Program-made: the position numbers and the translations under genes
In this document: positions 25,880-36,147 of the stretch, piece after piece
How the letters are laid out: each line of letters starts with the position of its first letter
Numbering within the stretch: position 1 is the first letter of the stretch
The notes under the pieces: generated by a model
What the model was told of the DNA's origin: nothing
The model's input: the letters and a program-made list of their open reading frames with translations, nothing else
Database searches by the model: none
Assembly (NCBI GenBank): GCA_964482035.1
Contig: CAYZVC010000001.1
Coordinates: 1 to 64,000, forward strand
Direction of reading: 5' to 3'
Source: JANJWP01 sp964482035
GTDB lineage: Bacteria; Patescibacteriota; Gracilibacteria; BD1-5; UBA2023
Length of the DNA stretch: 64,000 bases

Positions 25880-27343
25880 TTAGTTGAAGAAACGGATTTT
25901 GTCCGCGCTCGGGTGGGTGCGGAGTTTTTCGAGGGTCTTGGCTTCGATCTGGCGTACGCGTTCGCGGGTGACGCCGAATTCTTTGCCGACTTCTTCGAGA
26001 GTGTGGATTTCTCCGCCGTCGAGACCGAAGCGCATGATGATGATCTTGCGTTCGCGCGGGGTGAGGAAATCAAGCATCTCGTAGAGGTTTTCCTTGAGGA
26101 GCGTGAGGTTGGCCGCCTTATCCGGAGTGAGGTACTTGTCGTCTTCGACGAAGTCTCCGAGGGTCGTGTCTTCTTCACCGCCGACCGGAGAGTCGAGGGA
26201 GAGGATATCCTGCGAGATGCGCATGATTTGGCGGACCTTGCGGATGTCCATGTCCAATTCGAGCGCGAGTTCTTCCATGAGCGGCTCGCGGGCGAGTTCC
26301 TGCGTGAGGCGGCGGAAGGTGTGGGTGAAGCGGTTGATGGTTTCGACCATGTGAACCGGAACGCGGATGGTGCGTGCCTGGTCGGCGATGGCGCGGGTTA
26401 CGCCCTGGCGGATCCACCAAGTAGCGTAGGTGGAGAACTTGAAGCCCTTTTCCGGGTCGAACTTGTCGACGGCGCGGAAGAGGCCGACGTTTCCTTCCTG
26501 GATGAGGTCGAGGAGGCCGAGTCCGCGGCCCATGTACTTCTTGGCGATGGAAACGACGAGGCGGAGATTGGCTTCCGCGAGCTTTCGGCGGGCCGACTGG
26601 TCGCCGCGCTTGATGAGGCGTCCGAGGCGGACTTCTTCTTCCGCGTCGATGAGGGCGAAGCGTCCGATTTCGTTCAAATACATGCGGATCGAGTCGTCCG
26701 AAATTTCGGAGAGGTCGATTTCGTGCGCCTTTTCTTTTTCGTCGTGTTTGAAGAGTTCTTCCTTGTCGAGGGAGTCGACGATTTCGACCCCGAGCTTCAT
26801 GAGGCGGGTGTAGATGTCGTCGAGCTTGTCGAGGTCGTCTTCGGCGTTGGGCATGGCCGCCATGAGTTCGTCATGGGTGATACGCCCTTCGACCTTGCCC
26901 TTCTTGAAGAGGAGGACCATGTTTTCTTCGAGGCCTTCGAGCATCTCCGCCGGAACGGTGACGTCGATGAACTTTTGGAGGCCCTTGCCGATGCGGCGCT
27001 TGTCTTGGGAACGGTCTACCGGAAGGCGGGCGAGGCCGCGTTCGCGTTTTTTCTTGCCGCCGCCTTCGCCCTCTTCGCCTTCGCCGTCTTCCTCGTCGAA
27101 ATCTTCGTCGAATTCCTCTTCGAATTCTTCGAAATCGGGATCGGGTACCCCGAACGAGGTGGTGAGTCCGGCTTCGGAGAGGATTTCGTCGTGTTCCTCG
27201 TCTTCGAATTCGGATTTCTTCTTGGAAGGCTTCTTGATTTCGATCACGGCGTCGAAAAGTTCGTCTACCGGAGCGTCAATGCTGGTGAGATCGACTTCCT
27301 CGATCGTCGTAGCGTCCTGTTTCGGATCCTGCTTCTTCGGCAT
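25880..27343 (-). CDS. rpoD: Primary sigma factor RpoD (sigma-70)
   Basis: 487 residues. After a very acidic, Glu/Asp-rich N-terminal part (about 70 to 110) come region 1.2 (DSIRMYLNEIGRFALID), region 2 (LAEANLRLVVSIAKKYMGRGLGLLDLIQEG, then KFSTYATWWIRQGVTRAIAD), region 3 and region 4 (LTPRERKIIIMRFGL, VGKEFGVTRERVRQIEAK). Region 2.4 and the 4.2 helix-turn-helix agree with recognition of TTGACA/TATAAT, the boxes seen throughout this window. No UGA codons. Directly downstream of dnaG (11 bases), the common macromolecular synthesis pairing. Confidence 0.96.
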   Translation of the reverse strand: MPKKQDPKQDATTIEEVDLTSIDAPVDELFDAVIEIKKPSKKKSEFEDEEHDEILSEAGLTTSFGVPDPDFEEFEEEFDEDFDEEDGEGEEGEGGGKKKRERGLARLPVDRSQDKRRIGKGLQKFIDVTVPAEMLEGLEENMVLLFKKGKVEGRITHDELMAAMPNAEDDLDKLDDIYTRLMKLGVEIVDSLDKEELFKHDEKEKAHEIDLSEISDDSIRMYLNEIGRFALIDAEEEVRLGRLIKRGDQSARRKLAEANLRLVVSIAKKYMGRGLGLLDLIQEGNVGLFRAVDKFDPEKGFKFSTYATWWIRQGVTRAIADQARTIRVPVHMVETINRFTHTFRRLTQELAREPLMEELALELDMDIRKVRQIMRISQDILSLDSPVGGEEDTTLGDFVEDDKYLTPDKAANLTLLKENLYEMLDFLTPRERKIIIMRFGLDGGEIHTLEEVGKEFGVTRERVRQIEAKTLEKLRTHPSADKIRFFN

Positions 27344-27354
27344 TCTCGTGAGAG

Positions 27355-29064
27355 TTAGTTGGTCTTGAGCAAATTTCGCGGTATCGGCTGATGGGGAATG
27401 CCCAACTGTCTTGCTTTGCCTTGGAGCTTCATCATCGCGGAGCTTACGGCGATGTCGTCGCTCGGGTCGAGCGAATCCATCATGTCGTAATATTCGGTGG
27501 AGTAGGCCCTCCTCTTGGCTTCTTTGACGTTTTCTAGGAATTTCAACCGTACGGATTCCGGCGTGAGTTCGGCGTTTTCGGCTTCGATGGAAACTTCTAC
27601 GGCCTTGTGCCTATTGGGGTCGATGCCCGCTTCTTCTGCGCTTTTGGCCGCTACGATGCGCTCCAATACCGAAAAAGACGGGATATCCCGGCAGTGAGCC
27701 GAAGTATACGGAAAATTCTCTGAATACAAATCGTAAAAACCGTAGAGCGTGCAGTATCCGGCAAGGATTTCGCCGAGTTCGAACCCCTCCTTTTTTTCGA
27801 TTTTCCGCTCTTCCGGACGTTTTTCACGGATTCCGCGGAGTTCGGCGTAGAGGGTGTCGAGCGAAACGTCCATGGCACGGGACACTTCGCGAAGCCGCAT
27901 ATCCGCTTCGATGCGGTCGGTCAGTCCGCGTACGAAGCGCAGCAAATCGCGGATCATGGCGGTTTTTCCCGGAGCGCCGGTGAGGTCGTAGCGGCGTCCG
28001 CCTTCCTTGATGAAGAATTCCACGACCGAAAGCGAATGCTTCTGCAGTTCGTTGAAGTCGCCGCCGTTCTTTACGAATTCGTCCGGGTCTTTTCCGTTGG
28101 GAATGCGGATGATGCGCACTTCGAAGTCTTCGTTCGCGAGGGCTTCGATGCTGGCGAAAGTGGCCTTGGTGCCCGCGTCGTCGGAGTCGAGGCAGAGGAA
28201 TATCTTGGTCGTGAGACGTTTGAGATAGCTCGCGTGTTCTTTGGTGAGCGCCGTTCCGCTGATGCCGACGGCGTTCAGAATTCCGGCCTGGTGGAGCGAA
28301 ACGGTGTCCATCTGGCCTTCTACGATAATGGCCGACCCCCGCTTGCCGATTTCGGATTTCGCGAGGTGGAGGCCGTAGAGGATGGAACTCTTGTCGAAAA
28401 TCTTGGATGCCGGCGAATTGAGGTACTTGGGTTCGCCCGCTCCGATGATGCGTCCGGTGAACGCTACGACGTTGCCCGAGTAGTTGGCGATGGGGAAGAT
28501 GATGCGCCCGTAGAACTTGTCGCGGCCCGGTCAGACGAAAATGCCGGAATCGAGGATATCCTGCTCGGGAATTCCACGCGCCTTGAGTTTGGCGAAGAGT
28601 TCGCGGGGGTTGCCCGAATACCCGATCTTGAACTTGGCGACGGTCTCGTCGGTGAGCCCGCGGGAACGGACGTAGTCGAGTTTCTCGCGGTTTTCCGGTA
28701 GGAAGAGTTCGGTGTGGTAGTTTTCGGCGACGACCTTGTAGATTTCGTAGACGTCGGTGCGGCGTTCGGAATCCTTGGTGAAGTCGGTACGGAGTTCGAC
28801 GCCCACGTCCTTGGCGAGGATTTGGAGGGCTTCGCGGAATTCGATCTTCTCGATTTCCATGAGGAAATTGATCGGTCCGCCGCCTTTGTGGCACGAAAAG
28901 CAGTACGCGATGTTTTTCGCCGGAGAAACGATGAACGACGGCGTCTTTTCGTTATGGAACGGGCAGTTCGCCTTAAAATTCGTCCCTGCCTTCTTGAGGG
29001 GGACGTACTTGGAGACGAGCTCAACGATGTTGATCTTGTTCTCTATGTCTTTCGAAATCGACAT
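27355..29064 (-). CDS. dnaG: DNA primase DnaG
   Basis: 569 residues. CHC2 zinc finger with Cys34, His37, Cys55 and Cys58 (CPFHNEKTPSF, YCFSCHKGG). The catalytic core has the RNAP basic motif region and a Toprim domain with IIVEGQMDTVSLHQAG and FLCLDSDDAGTKA (EG and DxD acids). One UGA after DILDSGIFV reads as Gly in V-Gly-PGRDKFYGRIIFPI, where other DnaG have a small residue before the RFxxRIxFPI motif. C-terminal part with KDPDEFV follows, and a helicase-binding region that is weakly conserved. The start MSISKDIENKINIVELV is typical. Confidence 0.95.
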
Positions 29065-29089
29065 TCGGCAGTGATCGGGTTCGTGGCCG

Positions 29090-29117
29090 AGTATAGCACG
29101 CCCGCCGCGAAAGGCAA
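29090..29117 (-). promoter_or_regulatory. Promoter of the dnaG-rpoD operon
   Basis: TTGCCT, 16-base spacer, TATACT; ATG about 26 bases downstream of the -10 box; no Shine-Dalgarno sequence. Confidence 0.6.
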
Positions 29118-29131
29118 GGAACGAAACCATG

Positions 29132-29158
29132 AAAAAATCCGCCTCTTCCGAAGCGGAT
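29132..29158 (-). terminator. Intrinsic terminator of the Nudix gene
   Basis: ATCCGCTTC-GGA-AGAGGCGGAT followed by TTTTTT on the minus strand. Confidence 0.8.
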
Positions 29159-29165
29159 CGCCGAA

Positions 29166-29621
29166 CTATTCCGGCTGGATGAATTCGCTCGGGTTCGAGT
29201 TCCAGATTTTCACGAGTTCCGGGAGGCGGGTCGGCTTATAGAGTCCGGCGATATCCGAAAGGTCGTAGTAGCCCACTTCGTCGTGTTCGAAGCCGTGACT
29301 GGCTTTGGAGATGTCGACGTTTTCGAAATCTTCGACATTCTCGATCGCGTACCAGAAGTCGTAGGTAGTGAGGCCGCTCGAGCGGGTGAATTCCTGCGAA
29401 TAGACCATCGCTCCGATTTTCGGTTCGACGCCGAGTTCTTCGATAATTTCGCGACGGAGTCCTTCGAGACGGGTCTCGCCCGGTTCGAGGGTTCATCCGG
29501 GAAGGCAGTAGAACCCCGCGCGGGAAAGCTTGCAGAGGAAGATTTTTCCATCTTTCACCATTACGCCGCGGACTTTGGCGGTAATGAAGAGTTCGGAATC
29601 TTCGTAAATGGGGAACGGCAT
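29166..29621 (-). CDS. Nudix hydrolase
   Basis: 151 residues. The Nudix box reads G-TLEPGETRLEGLRREIIEELG, with the first Gly of the box region (LPG-Gly-TLEPGE) encoded by UGA. The box matches GX5EX7REUXEEXGU, the metal and pyrophosphate site. Substrate cannot be predicted: possible roles are cleaning damaged nucleotides or NDP-sugars. The ATG at 29621 gives MPFPIYEDSELFITAKVRGVM, a typical first strand. Single gene with own terminator, divergent from the first GGGW pilin. Confidence 0.9.
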
Positions 29622-29786
29622 GGGCGGCGCGTTACGGATAAGCGCCGGGATTATGTCGAAAGAAACGGGAATGGCTATGGGAAAAATCAGAAATTCCGGA
29701 AACGGGCGATTGTTGTTGATTTAACGCAAATTTCATCATATCATGCGAACGAATTCCAAAGAGAACAAAATCAATTTCGCCCACGC

Positions 29787-31106
29787 ATGGATACTACTTC
29801 GAAAATCCGTTTACGAGCGGCATCGCCGATCGCGCCGATTAGGAAAAGCCTGGGCGCGTTCACCCTCGTCGAGCTCATCGTCGTCATCACGATCCTCGCG
29901 ATTCTGGCGACGATCGGCTTCCTGGCACTTTCCGGGTATTCGCAGGACGCCAAGGATTCCGCGGTGAAAGCGAACCTCCGTTCGGTGATGACGGCCATTT
30001 CCTCAGAATCCGCCATTACGGGCAATTCTCCGCGCTACTACGTCGTCCACGACACCGGCGCGGCCCTTTCCGGCGCGGTGGTCGCGATAGACGGAACGCC
30101 CATCGCCCTTACGGGAGGGGCGTGGAACGCCGACGGAACCAACTATTCCGCCGGAAACCCGGATTGGGTGAAATTGAAAATGAATCCCGAGAAATTCAAG
30201 CTCGCGACCGTGCGGCCCGAACCGATTTCGAACGTTTTCGCAGGATGGGACCAGGCGTCCGTTTCCGTCGGGGCGTTTTCTTCGGTATCGTCGTCTTCTT
30301 CCGGAAGGAAACGTCCGATTTCGTATTTCCAAGTGGCGGGAATTTCGCCCGCTACGAAACTCGCTTCGGTCGTTGGCGATTTTCCGACGACGCTTTCCGG
30401 TTCTGCGCAGGGTCTCGTAAAGAATCCGTCGGATCCCAGCGCTACCGGGGCATTGGTCGACGGTCTCACTTCCGCGACGGTAATCGGGCCGATAACCAGT
30501 TGTCTCGTTGCGAAAAACGCGGGAAACAACGCCGACGGCGTCTATTCGATCGACCCGGACGGCGCTGGCCCGAACACGGCTTTCAACGTCTATTGCGACA
30601 TGACGACCGACGGGGGAGGGTGGACCCGGGCGTTCTACCAGAACGGGACCAATACCGTCGACACCGCCGGTACCAACGTCTTGGCATCGACCCGCTCGTA
30701 CGCGTTCAACCAAGGGGTGTACGAGGAAATCCCGAAAATCGGCATCTCGCCGAACGAAGTGATGGTCCATATCGTCGTCTGAGCCAACGTGACGAAGGCG
30801 AAATTCTGAACCGTCCAATCCGTCAGGGACCTTTTCGTTTCGGGAACCGTCCCCAATGCTCTCGTTTCCGCCAATACGACGTTCGCGACCTCCGGACGGA
30901 ATTTCTGAACTTCCACGGATTTTTCCGGAACCGTGAATTTCTACGGAGGGGGTGCGGTGTTTTGAGAGTGGGCGAGCGACGGTACTGCGTACCAAATTAC
31001 GGGAAACCAGTGGTGGTCCACGAACGACGGACCGACCGGAAGGTTCTGCAGCAATGCGGCATACAATTCCGTTTCTTCCGATTTCTCGGCGATTTACGTA
31101 CGGTAA
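29787..31106 (+). CDS. Type IV pilin with C-terminal fibrinogen-like GGGW domain (copy 1)
   Basis: 439 residues. Leader of about 24 residues ending AFTLVELIVVITILAILA: the FTLVE motif preceded by Ala instead of the usual Gly at the cleavage point. The helix runs on into LSGYSQDAKDSAVKANLRSV. A middle domain (YSAGNPDWVKLKMNPEKFK, SYFQVAGISPAT, TGALVDG) is shared with the other two copies. From about 250 the sequence has GVYSIDPDGAGPNTAFNVYC, DMTTDGGGWTRAF, i.e. the YCDxxxxGGGW signature of fibrinogen-related domains. Four UGA as Gly. The end ...SAIYVR is also typical of this domain. The protein would place a lectin-like head on a pilus. Followed after 25 bases by copy 2. Confidence 0.88.
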
Positions 31107-31131
31107 CCGCATTCCTGTTTTTTTTTCGAAC

Positions 31132-32607
31132 ATGTCCCATTTCGCCCGTTTCCGGAGACTTAAAAATCGCAAAATCCCCGCCTTCACCCTCGTCGAACTC
31201 ATCGTCGTCATCACGATTCTGGCGATACTTGCGACGATCGGCTTCCTGGCGCTTTCCGGCTATTCGCAGGACGCCAAGGATTCCGCCATAAAAACGAACG
31301 TCCGCTCGGTATTCGCGGCAATTTCCTCTGAGTCCGCGCTTACGGGGAATTCCCCAAGGTACTACGTCGTCCACGATACGGGCGCGGCGCTTTCGTGAGC
31401 GGTGGCATACGTCGACGGAAATCCCGTCGCGCTCACCGGAGGCGATTGGAACGCCGCCGGAACGAATTACTCGGCCGGAAACCCGGATTACGTAAAGCTC
31501 AGGATGAATCCGGAGAAGTTCAAGGTATCCGCCGTTCCGAACCTTCCGTTCGTCACGGTTTCCGCGGCTCCGTACGATTCGAAATACCTCTCCGTCGGCG
31601 CGATGGACGCCGCGGTTAACGGCGGGGCGAACGGAAAGAAACGGACCGTTTCGTATTTTCAGGTAACGGCCGTAGCTCCGGCGACGGGCGTCGCGACGGT
31701 GTTTTGAAATTATCCGGCGACGTCGGGTTCGGTTCCCGGCCTCGTGCGAGATTTCAAGTCGTCTTCTTCCACTGGCGCCATGATCGACGGGACGAATTCG
31801 TCCATGCCGCCGACGCCTTGTCCGGCGGCTGCGAAATCGGTCAACGGGCGTTCGTATTCCGTTCCGTCCTTGGCGGCGGGGGGTTCGTCTACGGTCACGG
31901 CGGTTCAGGCCGTGACCGGATGAAGCAGGACGTATTCGCAATCCTTCCTCTGTACTTCCGGCGAAGCCGCCCCGAACGGATCGGAAACGTTCGTTTCGAT
32001 ATCGTGTCCCGCTTCCGGTTTCGCCGCCGTAGGGGATTCCTGTCTCCCGGATTCCTGTCTCTCCGTTAAGAACGCGGACGCTTCTTCGGCGAACGGACAA
32101 TATTCGATCGATCCCGACGGAATTTGAGCGAACGCGGCTTTCAACGTCTATTGCGACATGGCGGGCGGAGGATGGACGCAGGTTCTCGGTCCGGAAAATC
32201 CCACGACGATCGCGAGCGTCAGTCTCGTATGATCGTATGCGGGAACGGTCGTGAATACGCCGTCATCCATAGGGCTTGCCGCGAACGTCGCGTGTGACGT
32301 GGGCAATCAGGGCGTACAGGTCTCATCGGTGAAATGAATTCCCCATTCGAACGTCCGCGTGGATTCGGTCATTTGGTCCTGATCCGGTTCCGTCCAATCC
32401 GGAAGCGACTACTGTACGACCGCCGGTACGGAATGAGTCCTCCACTCGACCGCGCCCATGACCCGGAGCGTCGTCTGACAGGACGTTACGAATTCCACCT
32501 CCTGAGGAGTCGCCGGTTCCGCGACGGGGCTTTCGTTCATCTGCTCCTGCTCTTCTCCCAATGCTCAGAGAGGATCCGTGACTTCGTGAAGGATCTACGT
32601 CAAATAA
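31132..32607 (+). CDS. Type IV pilin with C-terminal fibrinogen-like GGGW domain (copy 2)
   Basis: 491 residues. Same plan as copy 1: short basic leader, AFTLVELIVVITILAILAT, LSGYSQDAKDSAIKTNVRSV, middle domain with YSAGNPDYVKLRMNPEKFK. A Cys-rich insert (about 230 to 320) precedes GQYSIDPDGI-Gly-ANAAFN and VYCDMAGGGWTQVLG. The frame crosses eleven UGA codons, seven of them after the GGGW motif, the highest density in the window. With a standard code it would look like a decayed pseudogene. It ends RIYVK before a bidirectional terminator. I judge it intact because the frame, the domain order and the C-terminal motif are all kept. Confidence 0.85.
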
Positions 32608-32610
32608 CGA

Positions 32611-32645
32611 AAGAACCCGCTTCGAATGAAGCGGGTTCTTTTTTA
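32611..32645. terminator. Bidirectional intrinsic terminator
   Basis: AAGAACCCGCTTC-GAAT-GAAGCGGGTTCTT plus T run; its 3' edge overlaps the stop codon of uvrC on the other strand. Confidence 0.9.
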
Positions 32646-34742
32646 CAACAACGCGTGGCTTTCGAGCGTCTCGATTTGCGTCTTGTTGAGGATTTTTTCG
32701 AGTTCGCCCCGGTCGAGTTCGCGGATTCCTTCGACCGATCAGGCGGCCGTGAGGAGTTTTTTGCGCGTGGCGGGGCCGAATCCCGGAAGTTCTTCCAAAA
32801 CGTTCTTCTTCATGGCTTTGGAACGGCTTTTCCGGTTGAACGTGATGGCGAACCGATGGGCTTCGTCGCGGAGACTTACGATGACGGCGAGCTCGGGGCT
32901 GCCTTTGGCGAACTTCACGCTCTCCGCGTTGGCTTCAGTGAAGATTTCCTCTTCGCGCTTGGCAAGCGAGGCGAGGAAGGGGAGGGGAACCGGGTCCGAC
33001 GTTCCGGCCTCGGCTGGTCCTCGGGCGGAATCGGCGGTCGCGGACCCTGGCAAACAATCCGCAGGCGAAGCCGAGGACGTTTGCGGGTCGCGAACCCCGT
33101 TCCGTCCTGCGGAGGCCTTCGTCCGAAAGTCGGACCCGGCCCCTTTCGCGTTCCATTCCGCCACCGCCCTCTCGATCCCTTCGCGCGCCGAAGAGAGCTG
33201 CCCTTTTCCTCCGTCGATAAGGAACATGGTGGGGAAATTGTTCGATTCGAACCCTTCCAAAACGCGGCGGTACATCACTTCGCGCATGCTGGCGAAGTCG
33301 TCGATCATGCCGTCGGCGAGGGATTTGATCTTGTATTTCCGGTATTTGTTCGGGTTCGCTTTGCCGTTGGTCGTCACGACGCGGGAAGCTACGGTGAAAT
33401 GCCCGTCGGTATGGGAGATGTCGTAGCATTCGAACTCGAGTTCGACCTTTTTCGGCGGTTCGAAACCGATGCCTTCCAGTATAGACGCCATAGTCGGGCG
33501 TCCGAAAGCGCGGCGGGCGATTTTTTCCATTCCGTCGCGAAGCGCGTACCCGGCGACGTTCGTGCGGAGAAACATGACGAGTTCGGCCTTCGGTCAGATT
33601 TTCGGCAGTTCCACGCGGATGCCTTTTTCCTTGAGAAACGCAGAAAACTCCTCGTCTTCGATTTCGCGTTCGAGAAACAGCACATCCGGAAGGTCGGCGT
33701 CCGGCGCGGCGTAGAATTCCGTAAGGAACGCCGCCGCGAGTTCGTCGGAAGATTCTTCGAGCGGATTGTCCGCGCTGTGGCGCGAAAGCGAACGGAGCTC
33801 GGTATCGCGGATGCGGCAGAAGCCGGCGAAGGTCCGGCCATTCTTTTCGAGAATCACGAAAACGTCGGCTTCGTCGGTGACGGAATTGCGGGCGATCTGC
33901 TTTTCCGAAAGGGCGCGCACGGCGACGAGGCGTTCCTTGATTTTCTGCGCTTCTTCGAATTCGAGGTTCTTCGCCCGCTCGCGCATTTCGGTTTCGAGCG
34001 ATTCGATGACGTCGCTGCGTTCCCCGAGGAGGAATTTTTCGAGCTTCGCCACGTTTTCGGAATGTGCGTCGAGGGTTTCTTTTTTCAACAGGCACGGAGC
34101 CGGACAGATGCCGATGTAATAGTCCATGCACGGCGGGGTGCGTCCGGCTTTGTTGGTGATGCGGACGTTCGCGGATTCGTCGGAAAACCGTCAGGAATCC
34201 GACGGCATCCCCCCTTGAAAGCCGGAGGATCCGGACGGTTTTTCGACCTCCTGCGAGATCTTGGCGAACTCCATCCGGCACGACCGGACCTTGAAGAGCC
34301 GGCGCATGTGTTCGAGACAGGTCGAAATGCCCGACCCCGACGGATACGGCCCGAAGTATTTTCCTTCTTTCCCCCGAACGCGCGTCCTTTCTACGGCGGC
34401 GACTGGGCCGTCCGTAATGCGGACGTACGCCAAATCCTTGTCGTCCTTCATGAGAACGTTGTATTTCGGGCGGATTTCCTTGATGAAATTCGTTTCGAGC
34501 ACGAGCGCTTCGACGCCGGTGCGGGTTTCGATGATTTCGATGTCGGCGATCTTCTCGACCATCTGCTGCTTCATGGGGCCGAGCGACGATTTGCCGTTGA
34601 AATACGAGCTGACGCGGCTCTTCAGGTTGACGGACTTCCCGACGTAGATGGTTTTTCCGGCGGAATCCTTCATCTGGTACACTCCCGGCGTTTCCGGGAG
34701 GTTCGAGAGGATGGCGGAAATTTTCTCGTTCTGTTTGGACAT
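32643..34742 (-). CDS. uvrC: UvrC, excinuclease ABC subunit C, with two in-frame palindromic inserts
   Basis: 699 residues against about 600 for the family. N-terminal GIY-YIG nuclease: LPETPGVYQMKDSAGKTIYVGKSVNLKSRV split over residues 14 to 45. UVR motif near LEFEEAQKIKERLVAV. C-terminal RNase H-like nuclease: ECYDISHTDG, LIDGGKGQLS, LAKREEEIF, and a helix-hairpin-helix LPGFGPATRKKLL-TAA-Gly-SV, where UGA supplies the conserved Gly. Extra length comes from about residues 167 to 200 before the Cys-rich DYYIGICPAPC region and about 530 to 585 between KGQLS and LAKREEE. Both inserts are coded by inverted-repeat DNA (see findings). It makes both cuts in nucleotide excision repair. Confidence 0.93.
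32989..33139. repeat. 150-bp palindromic element inserted in frame in uvrC
   Basis: Terminal inverted repeats CCGGGTCCGAC (about 32990-33000) and GTCGGACCCGG (33129-33139), followed inward by CGGCCTC and its counterpart GGAGGCC, then a second pair of arms around GGTCGCGGACCCTGGCAAAC and GTTTGCGGGTCGCGAACC. The segment is a multiple of three long, lacks stop codons in the uvrC frame and encodes a low-complexity Ala/Ser/Gly/Arg stretch absent from other UvrC proteins. Confidence 0.65.
34183..34245. repeat. Short inverted repeat inside uvrC
   Basis: AAAACCGTCAGGAATCC and GGATCCGGACGGTTTT face each other over about 25 bases, within the coding stretch for the family-unusual SGSSGFQGGMPSDS region. 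One UGA codon lies in it. Confidence 0.5.
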
Positions 34743-34748
34743 GCGCGC

Positions 34749-34754
34749 ATTATA
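34749..34754 (-). promoter_or_regulatory. -10 box of uvrC, leaderless layout
   Basis: TATAAT on the minus strand ends 6 bases before the uvrC ATG, so the mRNA probably starts at the start codon. The -35 region is a T-rich CTTTTT and weak. Confidence 0.5.
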
Positions 34755-34826
34755 GCCGGATGGGACGATTGAAAAAGTCCGAAAAAAAGGTAGGATGCCG
34801 TCATAGCGCCGAAGAAACCCGTACGA

Positions 34827-35429
34827 ATGCTCGAATCCCGCCGTTGATCCATCCTTCTGTACGCCGTTTTCCTTTCGGCGTTCCTTCTGGCGTTCTTCGC
34901 GTCGTTCCGCACGAGTATCGGCGGAGCGCTCTCGGATTCCGCATCCCGGGACATGGCCGTCCGTTCGCTCTCGAACTTCGCCGACGCCCTCGGTAGGATC
35001 GCCGCCGACACGCCGTCGTATTCGACCCCGGTCGCGTGATACGCGTTCGAATCCCCGAACGACGACGGGCACATCCATACGGGGGCCGTCTTCGCCGGAA
35101 TTCCCCAGACGGTTTCGATTCTTTCCAAATCTTCCGCTCCCGATTTCGAAGCCTATTCGGCAAGCGGCGATCCGGTGGAGTTCGCAACCTACGACTCTTC
35201 GGGGAAACCCGTGGCGAACGTCGCGCTTTCTCCCGGAAACGCCGCGAACGTCGCGCTTCCGGCTACTTCTACGGGAAGCGTCGTCATCACTTCGCTCTGA
35301 TCGCGTTCGGTTTTCGAAATCGACCGCAAATGATCGCGCTTCTCATATCCCGATTCCTTCGTTCGCGCATACCGTACCTCCGGAAGGGCGAAGGATTACC
35401 TTTGAATTTTCCGCGTAACCGAACCGTAG
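34827..35429 (+). CDS. PilX/pseudopilin-like membrane-anchored protein
   Basis: 200 residues. The N-terminus MLESRR-Gly-SILLYAVFLSAFLLAFF, with Gly encoded by UGA, has the RGS/A-hydrophobic form seen in PilX-like minor pilins: short basic leader, Gly, then a helix, but no Glu at +5. The remainder is a Ser/Ala/Val-rich extracellular part with several beta strands (about 60 to 165). Five UGA codons in all. It follows pilin and uvrC genes and precedes dnaJ by 6 bases. The minor pilin call rests on the N-terminus and is moderate. A simple single-pass surface protein is the alternative. Confidence 0.55.
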
Positions 35430-35435
35430 TCCAAC

Positions 35436-36137
35436 ATGTCGAAAAATCCGTACGACGTCCTCGGCGTTTCCAAAACCGCCACCGCCGACGAAATCAAGAA
35501 AGCCTACCGCAAGCTCGCGATGAAGTACCATCCCGACAAGAACAAGGGCGACAAGGCGAGCGAGGCCAAATTCAAAGAAGTTTCCGCCGCGTACGAAGTG
35601 CTTTCCGATGAGAAAAAGCGTAAGAACTACGATACGTTCGGCAGTGCCGAAGCGGGAGGTTTCGGCGGCTTTCCGGGCGGCGGATGAGCCGGTTTTTCCG
35701 GTTTCGAAGACCTCTTCCGCGGTTTTTCGTGAGCGGGGCAGGGGAGGGGGCAATCCCAAACCTTCGACTTTTCCGACCTTTTCGGCGGCGCCTGATTTGG
35801 CGGCGGTTCGCCGTTCGGGCAGCCGGGGCATTCGGCACGGCGTACCAAAACCGAGAGCGCCCCGCCGGAAAACCTCGACGTCACCGTCAACCGCTCCGTC
35901 CCGTTCTTCGATTTCCTCCTCGGAACCGAAGTCCCGTTCGAAACCCTCGACGGCAAACGGCTGACGCTCAAAGTTCCGCCCAATACCAAGCCGGGTACGA
36001 AATTCCGCGTCAAAGGCAAGGGGAAAGCTTCCGGCGGCAGGGTTTGAGACCTGTTCGTCGTCGTCGAGGCGGCGATGCCCAAAGAAATCCCCGAAGACGT
36101 CCGAAAGGTCGTCGAAGCCCTCCGATTCCGAATGTAA
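35436..36137 (+). CDS. DnaJ/CbpA-type J-domain co-chaperone
   Basis: 233 residues. J domain 1 to 70 with His32-Pro33-Asp34 (KYHPDKNKGDKAS) that stimulates DnaK. A Gly/Phe-rich linker (FGGFPGGG-Gly-AGFSGFEDLF) follows, in which three glycines are UGA. No zinc finger. One C-terminal substrate-binding domain (ENLDVTVNRSVPFFDFLLG to LTLKVPPNTKPGTKFRVKGKG) then a last UGA in GRV-Gly-DLFVVVEA, a conserved Gly of class II J proteins (GDLYVxxxV). Shorter than CbpA (about 300), as the second C-terminal domain is missing. DnaK is not in the window. Confidence 0.88.
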
Positions 36138-36147
36138 CCGATCCCCA

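Noticed and set aside
31132..32607. Pilin copy 2 as a pseudogene
   Set aside because: Eleven UGA codons break the frame only under the standard code. With UGA=Gly the domain order, the GGGW motif and the C-terminal YVK ending are intact.
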